From Methanoregulaceae archaeon UXB-2016 (GTDB taxonomy: Archaea; Halobacteriota; Methanomicrobia; Methanomicrobiales; Methanospirillaceae): a DNA stretch of 64,000 nucleotides. The position numbers were made by a program, and so were the translations under genes. Shown piece after piece: positions 1 to 10,292 of the stretch (within the stretch, counting starts at the first letter, position 1; the number at the start of each line of letters is the position of its first letter). The stretch is from positions 1 to 64,000 of the forward strand of contig SISS01000024.1 in assembly GCA_004332335.1 (NCBI GenBank). Direction: 5' to 3'. Below the pieces are notes generated by a model that ran no database searches, was not told where the DNA came from, and saw only the letters and a program-made list of their open reading frames with translations.

Positions 1-256
1 GGGCAGCCTGCATCCTATTTAGATCTGCCGATTCTCTTCTCAAATCAGCCATCTGAACCGCGTCAACACCTTTTCAAAATTAGCGAACTACTGGAGCCCG
101 CGAGAGCTGTGAGTCCTCCCCGGCCCACAATGTATCGCCATGTAAGGGAGGTTTCGGTCTCCGGACTCCACGAATATACTGGACCTCTTGGCCGGACCTG
201 CTACGCTCTAGAGGGACTGTGTTCTCATCTCCGCCTCTCCCGTTTCTGGGGCCGTC

Positions 257-1669
257 TCAGCTCCTGAACAGCACCGTCTTCTCCTCGCTCCAGGCGTCGA
301 GGGCCTGGATGCCGTTCTCTCGCCCGAGCCCGCTCTGCTTGGTACCGCCGAAAGGGACCTCGGGCGGGACCTTCAGGTGAAGGTTGACCCAGACGATGCC
401 GGCCTCGACGCGGCTTGCGGCCTCGCGCTTGTACGCGGGGTTTCGGGTCCAGATCGAAGCTCCGAGTCCGTATGGGCTGCGATTCGCCCGTACAATCGCC
501 TCGTCGAGGTCCCGTACCCGGACGAGCGGCAGGATCGGTCCGAAGACCTCCTCCCTGAGCAGGCGCGAGTCCTCTGCGACGTCTGTGATCACGGTCGGCT
601 CGTAGAAGTGGCCGGCTCCTTCGGGTTCGCCGCCGCCGATCACTATCGTCCCTGTCTCGCCCTCACGTGTCTCGTCGACCAGGCCCCGGATCCTATCGCG
701 GCCCGCGGCCGAGTTGAGCGGCCCCATCCGCGTCTCCGGGGCGAGCCCACTACCGAGGGGGAGCTGTCCGACCGCCGCGGTCAGCCGGCGTGTGAACTCG
801 TCGGCGACAGCCTCGTGCACATAGAGGCGTTTGACCGCCGTGCAGACCTGGCCGCTGTTGTAATACCGGCCAGCAATTGCCCCGGCGACCGCTGCGGCAA
901 GGTCGGCATCCTCGCAGACGATCATCGGGTCCGAACCGCCAAGTTCGAGTGTGACGCGCTTGACGTCCGCCGCGGCGAGCGCCATCACACGCTTTCCGGT
1001 CGCGGTCGAGCCCGTGAACGAGACCTTCCGGACACGCGGCTCGGTGACGAGCGCCTCCCCGACCACTTCGCCCGGACCGGTCACGACGTTCAGCACCCCC
1101 CCTGGCAGCCCGGCCTCGTGAAAGATGCCGGCTAGTGCAAGCGGAGTAAGAGGTGCAGTCGAGGCCGGCTTGACCACGAGGGCGTTGCCGCAGAGGAGGG
1201 CCGGCCCCGCCTTCCAGGCAAAGAGAAGGGCCGGCATGTTCCAGGGGATCACGGCTGCACAGACCCCGATCGGCTGCCGGAGCACCTGCGCGTCGAGGTC
1301 GGGGCCGAGCCGATGGAACTCGTCCCTGAAGGTCGAGCCGAGCCCGGCATAGTACTCGAGGACGTTTGCCGTGCCACGGATCTCGTCGGTCGCCTCGCGG
1401 AGGGGCTTTCCCTGTTCACGGGTCAGCTCCCGGGCGAGGGCCGTCACCCGTTCGCGGACAAGTCGAGCGGCCGTCGCCAGCACGTGCGCACGATCCCTCG
1501 GCGAGACCTTCCCCCAGTCCGGCTGTGCCGCCTCGGCCGCGTCGACGGCCGTACGAGCGTCCTCGATCCCCCCGAGCGAGAGGGATGCGATCGTCTCCCC
1601 CGTTGCCGGGTCCATGACGGCAAAGGTCCTGCCGTCGATCGCCGCGGTTCTCTCTCCGTTGATCAGCAT
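257..1669 (-). CDS. NAD(P)-dependent aldehyde dehydrogenase
   Basis: Aldehyde dehydrogenase superfamily enzyme of 470 residues that oxidises an aldehyde to the acid with NAD(P); cytosolic, substrate unknown. Seen: the IPWNMP cofactor region, the FTGST nucleotide-binding loop, the catalytic-glutamate motif LELGGSDP and the catalytic cysteine in GQVCTA, followed by the late EEVFGPI motif and the C-terminal GLGRENG segment. An in-frame upstream start at 1744 would overlap ahcY by 44 bases; I chose ATG 1669 because GAGGAGAGGAG lies directly before it and the family N-terminus (MLINGE) begins there. It lies 31 bases after ahcY on the same strand and may be cotranscribed. It resembles succinate-semialdehyde or benzaldehyde dehydrogenases; the physiological role is not shown. 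A second, distinct ALDH lies at 61365-62789. Confidence 0.9.
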   Translation of the reverse strand: MLINGERTAAIDGRTFAVMDPATGETIASLSLGGIEDARTAVDAAEAAQPDWGKVSPRDRAHVLATAARLVRERVTALARELTREQGKPLREATDEIRGTANVLEYYAGLGSTFRDEFHRLGPDLDAQVLRQPIGVCAAVIPWNMPALLFAWKAGPALLCGNALVVKPASTAPLTPLALAGIFHEAGLPGGVLNVVTGPGEVVGEALVTEPRVRKVSFTGSTATGKRVMALAAADVKRVTLELGGSDPMIVCEDADLAAAVAGAIAGRYYNSGQVCTAVKRLYVHEAVADEFTRRLTAAVGQLPLGSGLAPETRMGPLNSAAGRDRIRGLVDETREGETGTIVIGGGEPEGAGHFYEPTVITDVAEDSRLLREEVFGPILPLVRVRDLDEAIVRANRSPYGLGASIWTRNPAYKREAASRVEAGIVWVNLHLKVPPEVPFGGTKQSGLGRENGIQALDAWSEEKTVLFRS

Positions 1670-1700
1670 CTCCTCTCCTCGATAAGCGGGACAAGAGCCC

Positions 1701-2927
1701 TTACGTCCCGACGTCCCAGGCCGACATGTACCGGGCCTGCTCATCGGTCAGGGAGTCGATCGCGATCCCCAGTGAGGCCAGCTTCTCGCATGCGACCGTC
1801 TCGTCGATCGCTGCCGGGACCTCGTAGACCCCGCCCGTGAGCTCGCGTCCGTGCTTCGCGATGTACTCGGCCGAGAGGGCCTGGAGCGCGAACGAGAGGT
1901 CCATCACCTCGATCGGATGGCCCATTCCCTTCGGTGTCGCGAGGTTGACGAGCCGCCCTTCGGCAAGGACGTGGACCCGCCGGTCCCCGAGGACAAAGGT
2001 CTCGATCCCGTCGCGCTGCTCGACCGCATCGGCGATCTTATGGAGTCGCTCGAGGTCGATCTCGACGTTGAAGTGCCCGGCGTTCGAGAGGATCGCGCCG
2101 TCCTTCAGGAGTCCGAACTGGCGCTCGCCGATCACGTGCGCGTTTCCGGTGGTGGTGACGAAGAGGTCGCCGATCCGGGCTGCCTCGTCCATGGGCAGCA
2201 CGTCGAAGCCATCCATGTGGGCCTCGAGGGCCCGCCGCGGGTCGACCTCGGTCACGCAGACCCGTGCGCCCATCCCGTGGGCCTTGCGCGCAAGTCCTCG
2301 GCCGCAGTAGCCGTAACCGGCCACGACCAGCCTTTTACCCGCGATCAGCACGTTCGTCGTGATCATCAGCGAGGCGAGAGCCGACTCGCCCGTGCCGTGG
2401 ACGTTGTCGAACGATCGCTTCATGGGCGTGTCGTTCACGGCGATCACGGGAAACTCGAGTTTTCCCTCGGCCGCCATCGCCCTGAGCCGGTGGATCCCGG
2501 TCGTGGTCTCCTCGCACCCGCCGATCACGCCGGACAGGAGCTCGCGCCGGGCTGTGTGGAGCCGGTGGATCAGGTCCATGCCGTCGTCGATCGTGACCGT
2601 CGGCCGGGCGTCGAGCACCCGATCGATCGCCGCGTAATACTCCTCGACCGAGCAGGCATGGCGGGCATAACACCGGATTCCGTCCATCGCGTCGAGCGCG
2701 AGGGCAACATCATCCTGGGTCGAGAGCGGGTTGCATCCCGTGATCTCGACCTCGGCCCCGCCGGCCGCGAGCGTCCGGACGAGGTTCGCGGTCTTGGCCT
2801 CAACGTGCAGGGCCATCGCGATCCGCTGCCCTTCGAGCGGCCGATCCGCCGTAAAGCGCCGTTCGATTGCCCGCAGTACGGGCATGTACTGCGCGGCCCA
2901 GGTGATCTTCCGCATCCCCGAATCCAT
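1701..2927 (-). CDS. ahcY: S-adenosylhomocysteine hydrolase (possibly S-inosylhomocysteine hydrolase)
   Basis: Cleaves S-adenosylhomocysteine, the product of SAM-dependent methylation, to homocysteine and adenosine using tightly bound NAD. The 408-residue length fits archaeal AHCY. Seen: the Rossmann motif GYGYCGRG, a glutamate-containing YGYCG region, NDTPMKRSFDN with a substrate-binding lysine, an SNAGHFNVEID block and the C-terminal HPIEVMDLSF segment. In some methanogens the orthologue prefers S-inosylhomocysteine after deamination of SAH (known for Methanocaldococcus); sequence alone cannot tell which applies here. The start at 2927 is the first ATG; MRKITW four codons later is an alternative. 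A TATA-like ATTAATGTA about 25-35 bases upstream suggests a leaderless or near-leaderless transcript. The gene is divergent from hisF. Confidence 0.93.
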   Translation of the reverse strand: MDSGMRKITWAAQYMPVLRAIERRFTADRPLEGQRIAMALHVEAKTANLVRTLAAGGAEVEITGCNPLSTQDDVALALDAMDGIRCYARHACSVEEYYAAIDRVLDARPTVTIDDGMDLIHRLHTARRELLSGVIGGCEETTTGIHRLRAMAAEGKLEFPVIAVNDTPMKRSFDNVHGTGESALASLMITTNVLIAGKRLVVAGYGYCGRGLARKAHGMGARVCVTEVDPRRALEAHMDGFDVLPMDEAARIGDLFVTTTGNAHVIGERQFGLLKDGAILSNAGHFNVEIDLERLHKIADAVEQRDGIETFVLGDRRVHVLAEGRLVNLATPKGMGHPIEVMDLSFALQALSAEYIAKHGRELTGGVYEVPAAIDETVACEKLASLGIAIDSLTDEQARYMSAWDVGT

Positions 2928-2999
2928 GTCCCTAGTGGTGGGCGGCGGGATACATTAATCCATAACTCTCAATAGGGGCGCCGTCGATCGGTACACACG
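2928..2999. promoter_or_regulatory. Divergent ahcY / hisF promoter region
   Basis: Only 72 bases separate the two start codons. The one AT-rich stretch (about 2951-2976) holds ATTAATGTA on the minus strand, 24-35 bases before ahcY, and AACTCTCAATAGG on the plus strand, 24-35 bases before hisF. Both spacings suit archaeal TATA boxes driving near-leaderless mRNAs. The assignment rests on spacing and composition only. Confidence 0.45.
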
Positions 3000-3806
3000 A
3001 TGGTGCTGACCAGGCGGATCATCCCCTGCCTCGACATCAAGGACGGGCGGGTCGTCAAGGGCACGAACTTCCTCGGGCTCCGAGACGCCGGCGATCCGGT
3101 GGAGCTCGCAGCCCGGTACAACGAGCAGGGGGCCGACGAGGTGGTCTTTCTCGACATCACGGCCTCGAAGGAAGGGCGGGGGACGATGGTGGAGGTGATC
3201 CGCCGGGCCGCCGACGAGCTCTTTCTCCCGCTCACGGTCGGGGGCGGGATCCGGACGCCCGAGGACATCCGGCAGATCCTCCGCGCCGGGGCGGACAAGG
3301 TCAGCATGAATACGAGCGCGGTTGAGAGGCCGGCCCTGATCACCGAGGGTGCGAACGCGTTCGGGACGCAGTGTATCGTTGTTGCGGCCGATGTCCGCCG
3401 TAACTTCGAAACGAACCCGGACGGAACTCCGGTCGTCCTCGCCGACGGACGGACATGCTGGTACGAGGTCGTGACCTACGGCGGACGTCGTCCGACCGGG
3501 CTCGATGCGATCGCCTGGGTCCGCGAGGCCGAGAGCCGTGGCGCGGGCGAGGTGCTGCTCACGAGCATGGAGACCGACGGCACCAAGGACGGCTTCGATC
3601 TCGCGATCACCTCCGCCGTCTCCGAGGCAGTCGGAATCCCGGTGATCGCGAGTGGGGGCGTCGGCCGACTCGAACACTTCTACGACGGTTTTGTGGCCGG
3701 GAAGGTCGACGCGGCCCTCGCGGCCTCGGTCTTCCACTACGGGGAGCTGACCGTTCGGGATGTAAAAGAGTACCTGGCCGGGCGGGGTGTCCCGGTTCGG
3801 CCCTGA
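3000..3806 (+). CDS. hisF: Imidazole glycerol phosphate synthase cyclase subunit HisF
   Basis: Cyclase subunit of histidine biosynthesis: with ammonia from HisH it converts PRFAR to imidazole glycerol phosphate and AICAR. It has 268 residues, the usual length. Seen: the (beta/alpha)8 signature [17 protein letters not shown] with catalytic Asp12, the phosphate-binding VGGGIR loop, the second catalytic Asp in VVAADVRR, and the C-terminal phosphate loop VIASGGVG. Other his genes are not nearby. The gene is convergent with pheT, with a single base between the two stop codons, so its terminator must lie inside pheT. ATG 3000 is the only sensible start, because the conserved N-terminus begins there. 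Confidence 0.97.
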   Translation: MVLTRRIIPCLDIKDGRVVKGTNFLGLRDAGDPVELAARYNEQGADEVVFLDITASKEGRGTMVEVIRRAADELFLPLTVGGGIRTPEDIRQILRAGADKVSMNTSAVERPALITEGANAFGTQCIVVAADVRRNFETNPDGTPVVLADGRTCWYEVVTYGGRRPTGLDAIAWVREAESRGAGEVLLTSMETDGTKDGFDLAITSAVSEAVGIPVIASGGVGRLEHFYDGFVAGKVDAALAASVFHYGELTVRDVKEYLAGRGVPVRP

Positions 3807-3807
3807 A

Positions 3808-5424
3808 TTATTGGAGTTGGGCCGAGAGATCGAGTTCGACTGCGGCAACCGGGTGATCGAGGCCGAACGCACCGAGCACCTCGGGGTGCACCTCGCCGAA
3901 GACCCCCACGGTCACCCCGTCGACGACGAGAGCGCCGCGCCGCCCCTCGATGAAGGCCGGATCGTTCGACTCGACGGCCGTGTATGCAAGCCCCAGCTCC
4001 CGGCAGAGGGCGTCGGCGACCCCGTAGGCCTCGGAGAAGTCGGCCGCACCATGGCAGGAGACCGCGGCCGTGCCGAGCCCCGTCTCAAACCCGGTGATGG
4101 TCTCGCCGACCGCGAAGAGCCTCTGGGGAAGCTCGCGGAAGCGGTTGTACTCGAGGAGCTCCATCAACAGGGGAAGGAGCGAGGTGCGGGCGACGGCCTG
4201 TTCCTCCGAGATCGGGTGGAGGACCCGGAGAGCCCGCGGGTCGGGCTCGCGCCGCATCTGCGAGAAGAGAACAGCCTCGCTCGTCAGCACGAACGGCATT
4301 GTCTCGAGGTGCCCAAGCCCGCAGAGGGCCTCGCGCACTGACCGCTTCAGCCGGCTCTCGGGTCGCTCCTCGGCGATCGTCGCGGTTCTGGAGGGGACGG
4401 CCTCGAACCGTCCGTATCCGTATGCGATCGCTACGTCCTCGAAGACGTCCCAGTCGTGCATGATGTCGGAACGGTAACAGGGCACCTCGACCCGGATGCG
4501 CTCCGCACCCACGGGCTCCGCCCCGAAGCGCATCCGCCTGAGCAGTGCCGCCATGGCCGGGGCGTCGAGCCCGAGGCCGAGAAGCCGGTTGCACTCGTCG
4601 ACCGAGACCTCGCGGAACGAGGGCTCAAGCGAGGGGGATACGACCCCGTCGATCTCGACCGACTCGATCCGTCCGCCGGCCTCGGCGAGCGCGGCGCAGA
4701 GGATCGTCGTGGCGGTCTCGACCGCACGCCGATCAATCCCGGTGCAGTCGAGGAGCACGTCCGTTGTCGCGGTCGAGACCCGGGTCAGTTCGCCATTGAT
4801 GATCGGAGGGAACGAGAGGACCTGGTCATTCGCGTCGACGATCAGGGGGAAGCGCGGCGCGTCCCGGACCAGGTGGGCGAAGGCCCGCCCCTTCGGGTGT
4901 GCCTCGAGCATCGCCTCCATGGTCATCTCCTCCTCGAAGTCGAGGGGGACGAAGCTTCGGTCGCGCGGTGAGGCGAGGTACTGGAACGGCGGCATAATAT
5001 GGGCCAGATCGTGCAGGCCGATCGCGACCTTCTTCCGGCCCCGGCCGACCGCCCAGTGAAGCGACTCCTGCAGGCCCATCAGGGAGACGATCGCCTCCTC
5101 ATCGAGCGCAAGGCCGCGGATGACGGCGGAGCCGAGGTACGGCCGGATCCCTGTGAGACCCGGATCGATCGAGAACGCGATCCCGGACGGCGTGGTCCCG
5201 TACCGGACCGGCCCCTCCTCGAGCCCGAGGAAGCCCCGGAGTGCCCGGGCGGCCCCCTCGGTCGAGAAGAGGTCGGGGCGGTTCGCAAAGAACTCGACGT
5301 CGACATGATCCTCTTCGCGCCGTTCGATATCCGAGCCGAACATGGGTAGCCGATCGACGATCGTCTCGCGGTCCAGGCCCACGAGCCGCTCGAGGTAGCG
5401 GTAGGGCAGGGTGATGACGGGCAT
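3808..5424 (-). CDS. pheT: Phenylalanyl-tRNA synthetase beta subunit
   Basis: Beta subunit (538 residues) of the alpha2beta2 enzyme that charges tRNA-Phe. The archaeal form lacks the long bacterial N-terminal extension. Seen: the N-terminus [16 protein letters not shown], the B1-type [13 protein letters not shown] block, the B5-like segment around [16 protein letters not shown], and the C-terminal core-like domain starting near [33 protein letters not shown] 5424 was chosen over an upstream in-frame ATG because the family N-terminus starts there and it lies one base after the pheS stop. It is the last gene of endA-trpS-pheS-pheT and converges with hisF. Confidence 0.96.
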   Translation of the reverse strand: MPVITLPYRYLERLVGLDRETIVDRLPMFGSDIERREEDHVDVEFFANRPDLFSTEGAARALRGFLGLEEGPVRYGTTPSGIAFSIDPGLTGIRPYLGSAVIRGLALDEEAIVSLMGLQESLHWAVGRGRKKVAIGLHDLAHIMPPFQYLASPRDRSFVPLDFEEEMTMEAMLEAHPKGRAFAHLVRDAPRFPLIVDANDQVLSFPPIINGELTRVSTATTDVLLDCTGIDRRAVETATTILCAALAEAGGRIESVEIDGVVSPSLEPSFREVSVDECNRLLGLGLDAPAMAALLRRMRFGAEPVGAERIRVEVPCYRSDIMHDWDVFEDVAIAYGYGRFEAVPSRTATIAEERPESRLKRSVREALCGLGHLETMPFVLTSEAVLFSQMRREPDPRALRVLHPISEEQAVARTSLLPLLMELLEYNRFRELPQRLFAVGETITGFETGLGTAAVSCHGAADFSEAYGVADALCRELGLAYTAVESNDPAFIEGRRGALVVDGVTVGVFGEVHPEVLGAFGLDHPVAAVELDLSAQLQ

Positions 5425-5425
5425 C

Positions 5426-6892
5426 CTAGCGCCCTCCCCCGCCTCGGCGGATGGGAGTTTCGCGGCACCAGTCGATGTCCGAGCGGTAGAGCTGGCGCAG
5501 GTCCTTGAGACCAAGGCGGAGCATTGCGAGGCGCGAGGCCCCGAGACCCCAGGCGAGGACCGGATGCTCGAGGCCGAGCGGCGCCGTCACCTCCTCGCGG
5601 AAGACCCCGGCTCCGCCGAGCTCGACCCATCCGAGCCCCTCGACGAATACCTCGGGCTCGACCGAGGGCTCGGTGTAGGGGAAATAGCCAGGGCGGAACC
5701 TGACCTGCGGAAACCCGAGGCGGCGGTAGAACTCGCGGAGGAAGCCGAGCAGGTGCGAGAAGGTGACCCCTTCGTCCATCACGATCCCCTCGAGCTGCTC
5801 GAACTCAGGCAGGTGCGTCGGGTCGATCGCTTCACGACGGAAGACCCGGCCGATCGCGAAGGCTTTGACCGGCGGGTTCGGATGGGCCGCCAGATGCTGG
5901 ATCGAGAGCGCGGTCGCGTGGGTGCGGAGCACCTGCTGACGGGCCTTCGCCTCCTGCCAGGTGCCGCCCCAGCCGGTCGAGGTGGTCTCACCGCCGTGCT
6001 CGTGCATGGCCCGGACCCGTTCCCAGCCCTCCGGAAGATCGGCCTCGCCACCGAGGTGGAAGGTGTCCTGCATCTCTCGGGCGGGGTGGTCCTGGGGCTG
6101 GAAGAGCGCATCGAAGTTCCAGAAGCCCGACTGGACCAGGCCTCCACCCATCTCGATAAAGCCCATATCGAGGAGAATCTGACGCATCTCGTCGAGGAGC
6201 CGCTGGTACGGGTGCACTTTCCCGGGCACGAGCCGCCGGGGAAGTCGGTCGACCCGGTACTGCCTGAGCAGGGCGTCGCGCCAACTCCCGGTGAGAAGCA
6301 TCTCGTGCGTGAGCTGCCCGAGCTCCTCGCGGAGATCGAGACCGGCCTCGACTAACGCCCGGCCTGCAGGCATGATCGCGATCCGATACCCGACCGACTC
6401 GCGCTCGACGGCGAGCCCGCGCTTGAGGAGTTCGCGAAGGCCGGGGCCGTCGACGAGGGTATCGACGGCGAGCGCCCGTTCGTCTTCGCCCGCTGGGGCC
6501 TCGCCGGCCTTCTCGACCACGCCGTCGCGGATGGCGATCCATCCCTTCCGCCGGAGCCATCCGATCCCGATCGAGGCGAGCGGGTGACTCTTCAGCTCGG
6601 TCATCGAGGCCCTATCGCCGAACGAGGCGAGGAGCTGCCGCTCGGGCAGGCCATCGGCGGCATAGCGCCGTCCCTCGTCGGTCAGGGCGTACGAGGTCTC
6701 GACCTTCCGCTCGACCGCGGCGAGTCCGCCGTTCTGGGCGAGCAGGCTCGCGTACTGGACGACCGCATCGGGCGTCGCGCCGAGGGCGCATCCGAGCGCG
6801 GCCGCACCGGCTTGTCCGAGCGGAGCGAGCGCGGCGAGCAGGCGCCGTTCGTTCAGCGAGAGCGCCTGCGCCTCCCGGTCCGTTCTCTCCAT
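5426..6892 (-). CDS. pheS: Phenylalanyl-tRNA synthetase alpha subunit
   Basis: Catalytic subunit of PheRS (488 residues from ATG 6892). Seen: an N-terminal winged-helix-like tRNA-contact region ([12 protein letters not shown] onward), class II motif 1 near [17 protein letters not shown], the [13 protein letters not shown] segment typical of PheS, motif 2 around [20 protein letters not shown], and motif 3 with [15 protein letters not shown] prefer ATG 6892 because GGAG lies 8 bases upstream and the family N-terminus starts here. The in-frame ATG at 6976 touches the trpS stop, has GAGGT upstream, and would add 28 low-complexity residues encoded partly by a GA repeat. It is translationally linked to pheT. 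Confidence 0.95.
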   Translation of the reverse strand: MERTDREAQALSLNERRLLAALAPLGQAGAAALGCALGATPDAVVQYASLLAQNGGLAAVERKVETSYALTDEGRRYAADGLPERQLLASFGDRASMTELKSHPLASIGIGWLRRKGWIAIRDGVVEKAGEAPAGEDERALAVDTLVDGPGLRELLKRGLAVERESVGYRIAIMPAGRALVEAGLDLREELGQLTHEMLLTGSWRDALLRQYRVDRLPRRLVPGKVHPYQRLLDEMRQILLDMGFIEMGGGLVQSGFWNFDALFQPQDHPAREMQDTFHLGGEADLPEGWERVRAMHEHGGETTSTGWGGTWQEAKARQQVLRTHATALSIQHLAAHPNPPVKAFAIGRVFRREAIDPTHLPEFEQLEGIVMDEGVTFSHLLGFLREFYRRLGFPQVRFRPGYFPYTEPSVEPEVFVEGLGWVELGGAGVFREEVTAPLGLEHPVLAWGLGASRLAMLRLGLKDLRQLYRSDIDWCRETPIRRGGGGR

Positions 6893-6976
6893 CGTGTCCG
6901 CTCCATTGCTGGCGTCCCCCAGGGGGATGCCGTCCGCCCCGGGGGATCGGCCGGGCTCCGTCTCTCTCTCTCTCAT

Positions 6977-8239
6977 TCAGACCTCTGCTGCCAGGTGCTC
7001 GACCTCGTCCATCCGCTCGCGGAAGTCGGCGAGGAAGGCGAGCACACGCTCGGCCGTCGCCTGCTTGCAGGCCCCGCAGGTCGTCTCGCCTGCAAGGCAG
7101 CGCCTGCGAATCTCTGCGAGCTCAACATCATCGTCGCACATGTGAAACCGGTTCAGCTCAAAGAGGGTGCACCGGTCGGGCTCTCCCCCGAGCCGCTGCT
7201 GCTCCTCGAGCGTGATCCGTCCGCCGGTCACGGCCCTCATCACTTTCTTCCTCACTGCGGCCGCCGGCTCGGTAAAGCCGAACGAGGAGTCGGGGACAGA
7301 GGACGACATCTTGCCTCCGACGAGACCGGGCATGAAGGTATGGTACGTCGCCGAGGGAGGGTGAAACCCGAAGCCGCCGAGCTCGCGTTCGACCCCCCGG
7401 ACGACCTCGCTCACGAGCTCGCACGGCATCCCCCGGACATCGACGTGCCCCTCGTACGCCTTCGATCCCGGGAGTGCCTTCGCGACCGCCCTGACGCCTC
7501 CTTCGGGGGCGTTCTTCGCCCGCACCGAGACATGGTCGCCCCTGTCCTCGACCAGGAAGAAGCGCAGGCTATTGGCCACGTCCCGCGTCAGGCGGATGTG
7601 CGGGTCCTGGTCGAGCCCTACTGGCACGATCGTCGGGGCCGGTTCCCCCGCGACCTGGGGATAGAGGATGTCCGCGACCTGCGTGATCACGCTCATCGCG
7701 TGGGCGAGGGTCGTCTCGGTCGCGAAGCCGTAGATCGCCTGGAGTGCCGAGAAGTTGACCCTCGTCGCCGCCTCGAACGCGAGGTCTTTGAGCGCGTTGT
7801 TGTGCGATTGGAAGTAGGCCTCGCCTCGGTACCCGAGCGCAAAGAGTGCGGTTAGGTATTCGCGCCCGTAGCGATCGCAGTCCTCCCACGAGAGGCCACG
7901 GACCGCGTGCGCCTCGCGATCGGCGATCGTGATCATGCCCTGCCCACCCTGCTCGACATGCCAGACCACCTCCCGCATCACGAGCAGATGGCCCAGGTGC
8001 GGGTGCCCCGAGGGCATGAACCCGGTCAGGACATGGAACGGGCGGCGATCACGGATCGCCAGGGCGATCGGGCGGTAGTCCCGGTGTCCGACGATGATTC
8101 CCCGGCGCATGAACGCGGGCACCTCGGGGAGCAGGTCGAGCAGGGGACCGATCGGCTCGATCCCGAAGTCGTCGAAGAGTCGTCTCGTGTCAATCGCCTG
8201 GCCGCTGGACCAGGGGTTGAGTGCTTCCGGCATGATCAT
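6977..8239 (-). CDS. trpS: Tryptophanyl-tRNA synthetase
   Basis: Class I synthetase charging tRNA-Trp, 420 residues, of the archaeal/eukaryotic type. Seen: the HIGH-equivalent GHPHLGH preceded by FMPS, the LDQDPHIRLTRDVA substrate-pocket block, and the KMSSS ATP-binding loop in GGKMSSSVPDSS. A C-terminal CGACKQATAERV segment with two cysteines resembles that of other methanogen TrpRS. The start at 8239 lies 1 base before the end of endA (stop at 8241-8243); a second ATG at 8233 is possible. The cluster with endA and pheST forms a tRNA-centred operon. Confidence 0.95.
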   Translation of the reverse strand: MIMPEALNPWSSGQAIDTRRLFDDFGIEPIGPLLDLLPEVPAFMRRGIIVGHRDYRPIALAIRDRRPFHVLTGFMPSGHPHLGHLLVMREVVWHVEQGGQGMITIADREAHAVRGLSWEDCDRYGREYLTALFALGYRGEAYFQSHNNALKDLAFEAATRVNFSALQAIYGFATETTLAHAMSVITQVADILYPQVAGEPAPTIVPVGLDQDPHIRLTRDVANSLRFFLVEDRGDHVSVRAKNAPEGGVRAVAKALPGSKAYEGHVDVRGMPCELVSEVVRGVERELGGFGFHPPSATYHTFMPGLVGGKMSSSVPDSSFGFTEPAAAVRKKVMRAVTGGRITLEEQQRLGGEPDRCTLFELNRFHMCDDDVELAEIRRRCLAGETTCGACKQATAERVLAFLADFRERMDEVEHLAAEV

Positions 8240-8240
8240 C

Positions 8241-9242
8241 TCACAGCTTGATGCGGGCAAATTCGACGTAGAAGATGCCTTCACTATGTTGGCAGCCGAA
8301 GAGCATCTTCTTTTTCACCGAATGGGCAAGCCGGACCGAGCGGGAGATCACGGACATGGGCAGGCTCGCTCCTCCCGGAAGGGCGTGGACGAGCATCTCC
8401 GAGTGTGTCCGGCCGAGCACGTACACCCGGTAATGGTGGCCGAACTTGTACCCCGTCCGGGGAACATATCCCCGGTCGCGGAGATGGGCGTAGACCGCGG
8501 TCTTCTCGGGAGCCTCGGCATCGATCGTGTTGACCTCGGTGCGGTAATCCTCGACGGACCCGCCGCCCTCCTCGAGAGAGAGCCGTCCGCCCTCGAGGAG
8601 ATAGAGCGCCTCGACCGGGGCGAGCTTGAGCCGCCGGTCATCGAGCCGGGTTCCGAAACCGGCCTGTTCGAGACCCGAACCGGTTCCGTCGCCCGCAATG
8701 ATCGCCCAGCCGTATCGACGTGCCTGGGCCTCGCCCTCGAGCGGGATCGGTTCCCGTTCGGCGAGGATCGGAAGCTTGACCTCGTAGTAGGTCAGCTCGT
8801 CCTCGTCGTCGACGACCGCGAGCAGGTGCGACTTGCGCATGTTTGCGGTCGAGGTTGCCTCGGCCACCAGCCGGTCGAACTCGATCGGATCCCGCTCGGA
8901 GAGGACCCGGACCATGTACTGCGACTGGCCCGAGCCCGGTTTCTGGCCGCGCCGGAAGACGCGGAAGTCGTGCGGCCCGGTCTGGACCACGTATCCGCGC
9001 TCCCTGAGATCGCGGTACACCAGATAAGTCCGCAGGAAGTGTCCGTCCGCAGAGAATCGCTCGAGCAGGCTCTCAAACGATTGATCGGGGAGCATGATCC
9101 TGCCCCGGTGGACCAGGTAGAGCGCCTCCACCGGCGAGAGCGAGAGCCCGTCCCGCCCGGGCCGGCCGTATCCGCTCTGCTCGTAGAGCTGTAATCCATC
9201 CCGGCCGATCCGGACTCCCCCTTCGTCAAACCTCCCCTTCAC
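8241..9242 (-). CDS. endA: tRNA-splicing endonuclease, two-domain homodimeric type
   Basis: Cuts bulge-helix-bulge introns out of precursor tRNAs. At 333 residues it has two tandem EndA-like halves, as in the known Archaeoglobus-type alpha2 enzymes. Both halves repeat an N-terminal YE(Q)xGYG / LxxAGFGTR block followed by SPVEALYL / APVEALYL. The second half carries the catalytic triad candidates: Tyr in GYKFGHHYRVY, His in SEMLVHALP and Lys in AHSVKKKMLF. The first half has lost them (for example DFRVFRRGQK) and is presumably structural. The start is GTG 9242; a TATA box 25-33 bases upstream leaves almost no leader. It is the first gene of the operon. Confidence 0.95.
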   Translation of the reverse strand: MKGRFDEGGVRIGRDGLQLYEQSGYGRPGRDGLSLSPVEALYLVHRGRIMLPDQSFESLLERFSADGHFLRTYLVYRDLRERGYVVQTGPHDFRVFRRGQKPGSGQSQYMVRVLSERDPIEFDRLVAEATSTANMRKSHLLAVVDDEDELTYYEVKLPILAEREPIPLEGEAQARRYGWAIIAGDGTGSGLEQAGFGTRLDDRRLKLAPVEALYLLEGGRLSLEEGGGSVEDYRTEVNTIDAEAPEKTAVYAHLRDRGYVPRTGYKFGHHYRVYVLGRTHSEMLVHALPGGASLPMSVISRSVRLAHSVKKKMLFGCQHSEGIFYVEFARIKL

Positions 9243-9266
9243 GCCTGATCTAATGGAGGCGAGCGG

Positions 9267-9275
9267 TCTATAAGG
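9267..9275 (-). promoter_or_regulatory. TATA box of the endA-trpS-pheST operon
   Basis: CCTTATAGA on the minus strand, 25-33 bases before the endA GTG. The distance places transcription start at or next to the start codon (leaderless mRNA), consistent with the absence of a clear Shine-Dalgarno sequence. Confidence 0.5.
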
Positions 9276-9391
9276 TGCCGGTGACGCACGCTTCCCCGGG
9301 TGATGAATGCGCCTGTGATATCCGACCTGGATATACTGTTGGCATGGGCGATGCCGGTCCCTGCAGAGAGCCCATCGGGCCGGTATCGGGG

Positions 9392-10177
9392 CTACTGAGA
9401 GAAGAGGCGGCGCTCGGTCGAGCTCATCACGTGAATTACGACGAGGGCTGCGATCACCTCGTCCGTATTGTCCTTGAGGGGCCGCGCCACAAGGGTGATA
9501 TATCGTTTCTTCTGGTCGTTCGTGACCATCGCGAGGTTGTTCTCGATCCCGATCACCATCGACTCTTTGACCACCTCTATGATCGGGTCAGCGAGCTGTT
9601 GACCGGTGCGCACGTCGATCAGGTAGAAGAGGCGGTTGATCGAATGCATGATGGCCGAACGATACGGGACGTTCACGAGCTGTTCGGCGTAGGGATTCAT
9701 GAAGAAGATCCGGCCGTTCATGTCCGTCAGGATCACCGCATCGAGCATCGTGACGATGCTCTTGAGGTTCGTCTCTTTGGACTTGAGCAACCGGCGCATC
9801 ATGGCCGAGTTGTAGAGCGCAATCTCGACCGAGGAGTAGATGTCCTTGTCGTTGAAGGGCTTCGTGATGAACCCGAGCGGCTCGGCCACCTTTGCCCGTT
9901 CAATCGTCTCGTCATCGTAGTGGCCGGTCAGAAAGATGACGGGGATGTTGAAGACCCCACTGATGTATCGGGCCGCGTAAATGCCGTCGATCGCGCCCTT
10001 CAGACCGATGTCCATCAGCACGAGATCTGGCTGAACCTCGGCCGCCCGACGGATCGCATCCTCCCCCGTCGGTACCTTTCCCACAACGACATAGTCCTTC
10101 TTCTGCAGGATCCGCTCGATCAGGCTCGCGATGATCTCGTCGTCCTCCACGACCAGTATCTTTTTGAGCGCTGCCAT
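9392..10177 (-). CDS. Response regulator with receiver and PAS-like domains
   Basis: Two-component receiver protein of 261 residues with no DNA-binding domain. Seen: receiver domain at residues 5-120 with the acidic pair Asp12/Asp13, phosphoacceptor Asp56 (VLMDIG), Thr84 and Lys106 (FITKPF). A short linker is followed by a PAS-like sensor domain (about 135-255, starting TMLDAVILTDMNGRIFFMNP). ATG 10177 (MAALKKILVV) is chosen because the receiver fold begins there; an upstream in-frame start would run far into the intergenic region. It is divergent from a histidine-kinase-like gene at 10293, a likely partner. RR-PAS proteins of this kind are frequent in Methanomicrobiales; output is unknown. 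Confidence 0.87.
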   Translation of the reverse strand: MAALKKILVVEDDEIIASLIERILQKKDYVVVGKVPTGEDAIRRAAEVQPDLVLMDIGLKGAIDGIYAARYISGVFNIPVIFLTGHYDDETIERAKVAEPLGFITKPFNDKDIYSSVEIALYNSAMMRRLLKSKETNLKSIVTMLDAVILTDMNGRIFFMNPYAEQLVNVPYRSAIMHSINRLFYLIDVRTGQQLADPIIEVVKESMVIGIENNLAMVTNDQKKRYITLVARPLKDNTDEVIAALVVIHVMSSTERRLFSQ

Positions 10178-10292
10178 AGGGATGCCGCACCGGAAGTCGG
10201 TGACACAGATATCGGGGTTGCGCTCAGATAATCCTTTTCTATTCCCCGTTGGCCGAAAGGCTTGTCTGGAAGGCGGCCAATCTATCGGCACG

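Noticed and set aside
6962-6976. GA/CT simple repeat at the upstream pheS ATG as a phase-variation tract
   Set aside because: It lies in the stretch between the trpS stop and the preferred pheS start, so slippage would not change the protein. PheS is essential, making phase variation implausible.
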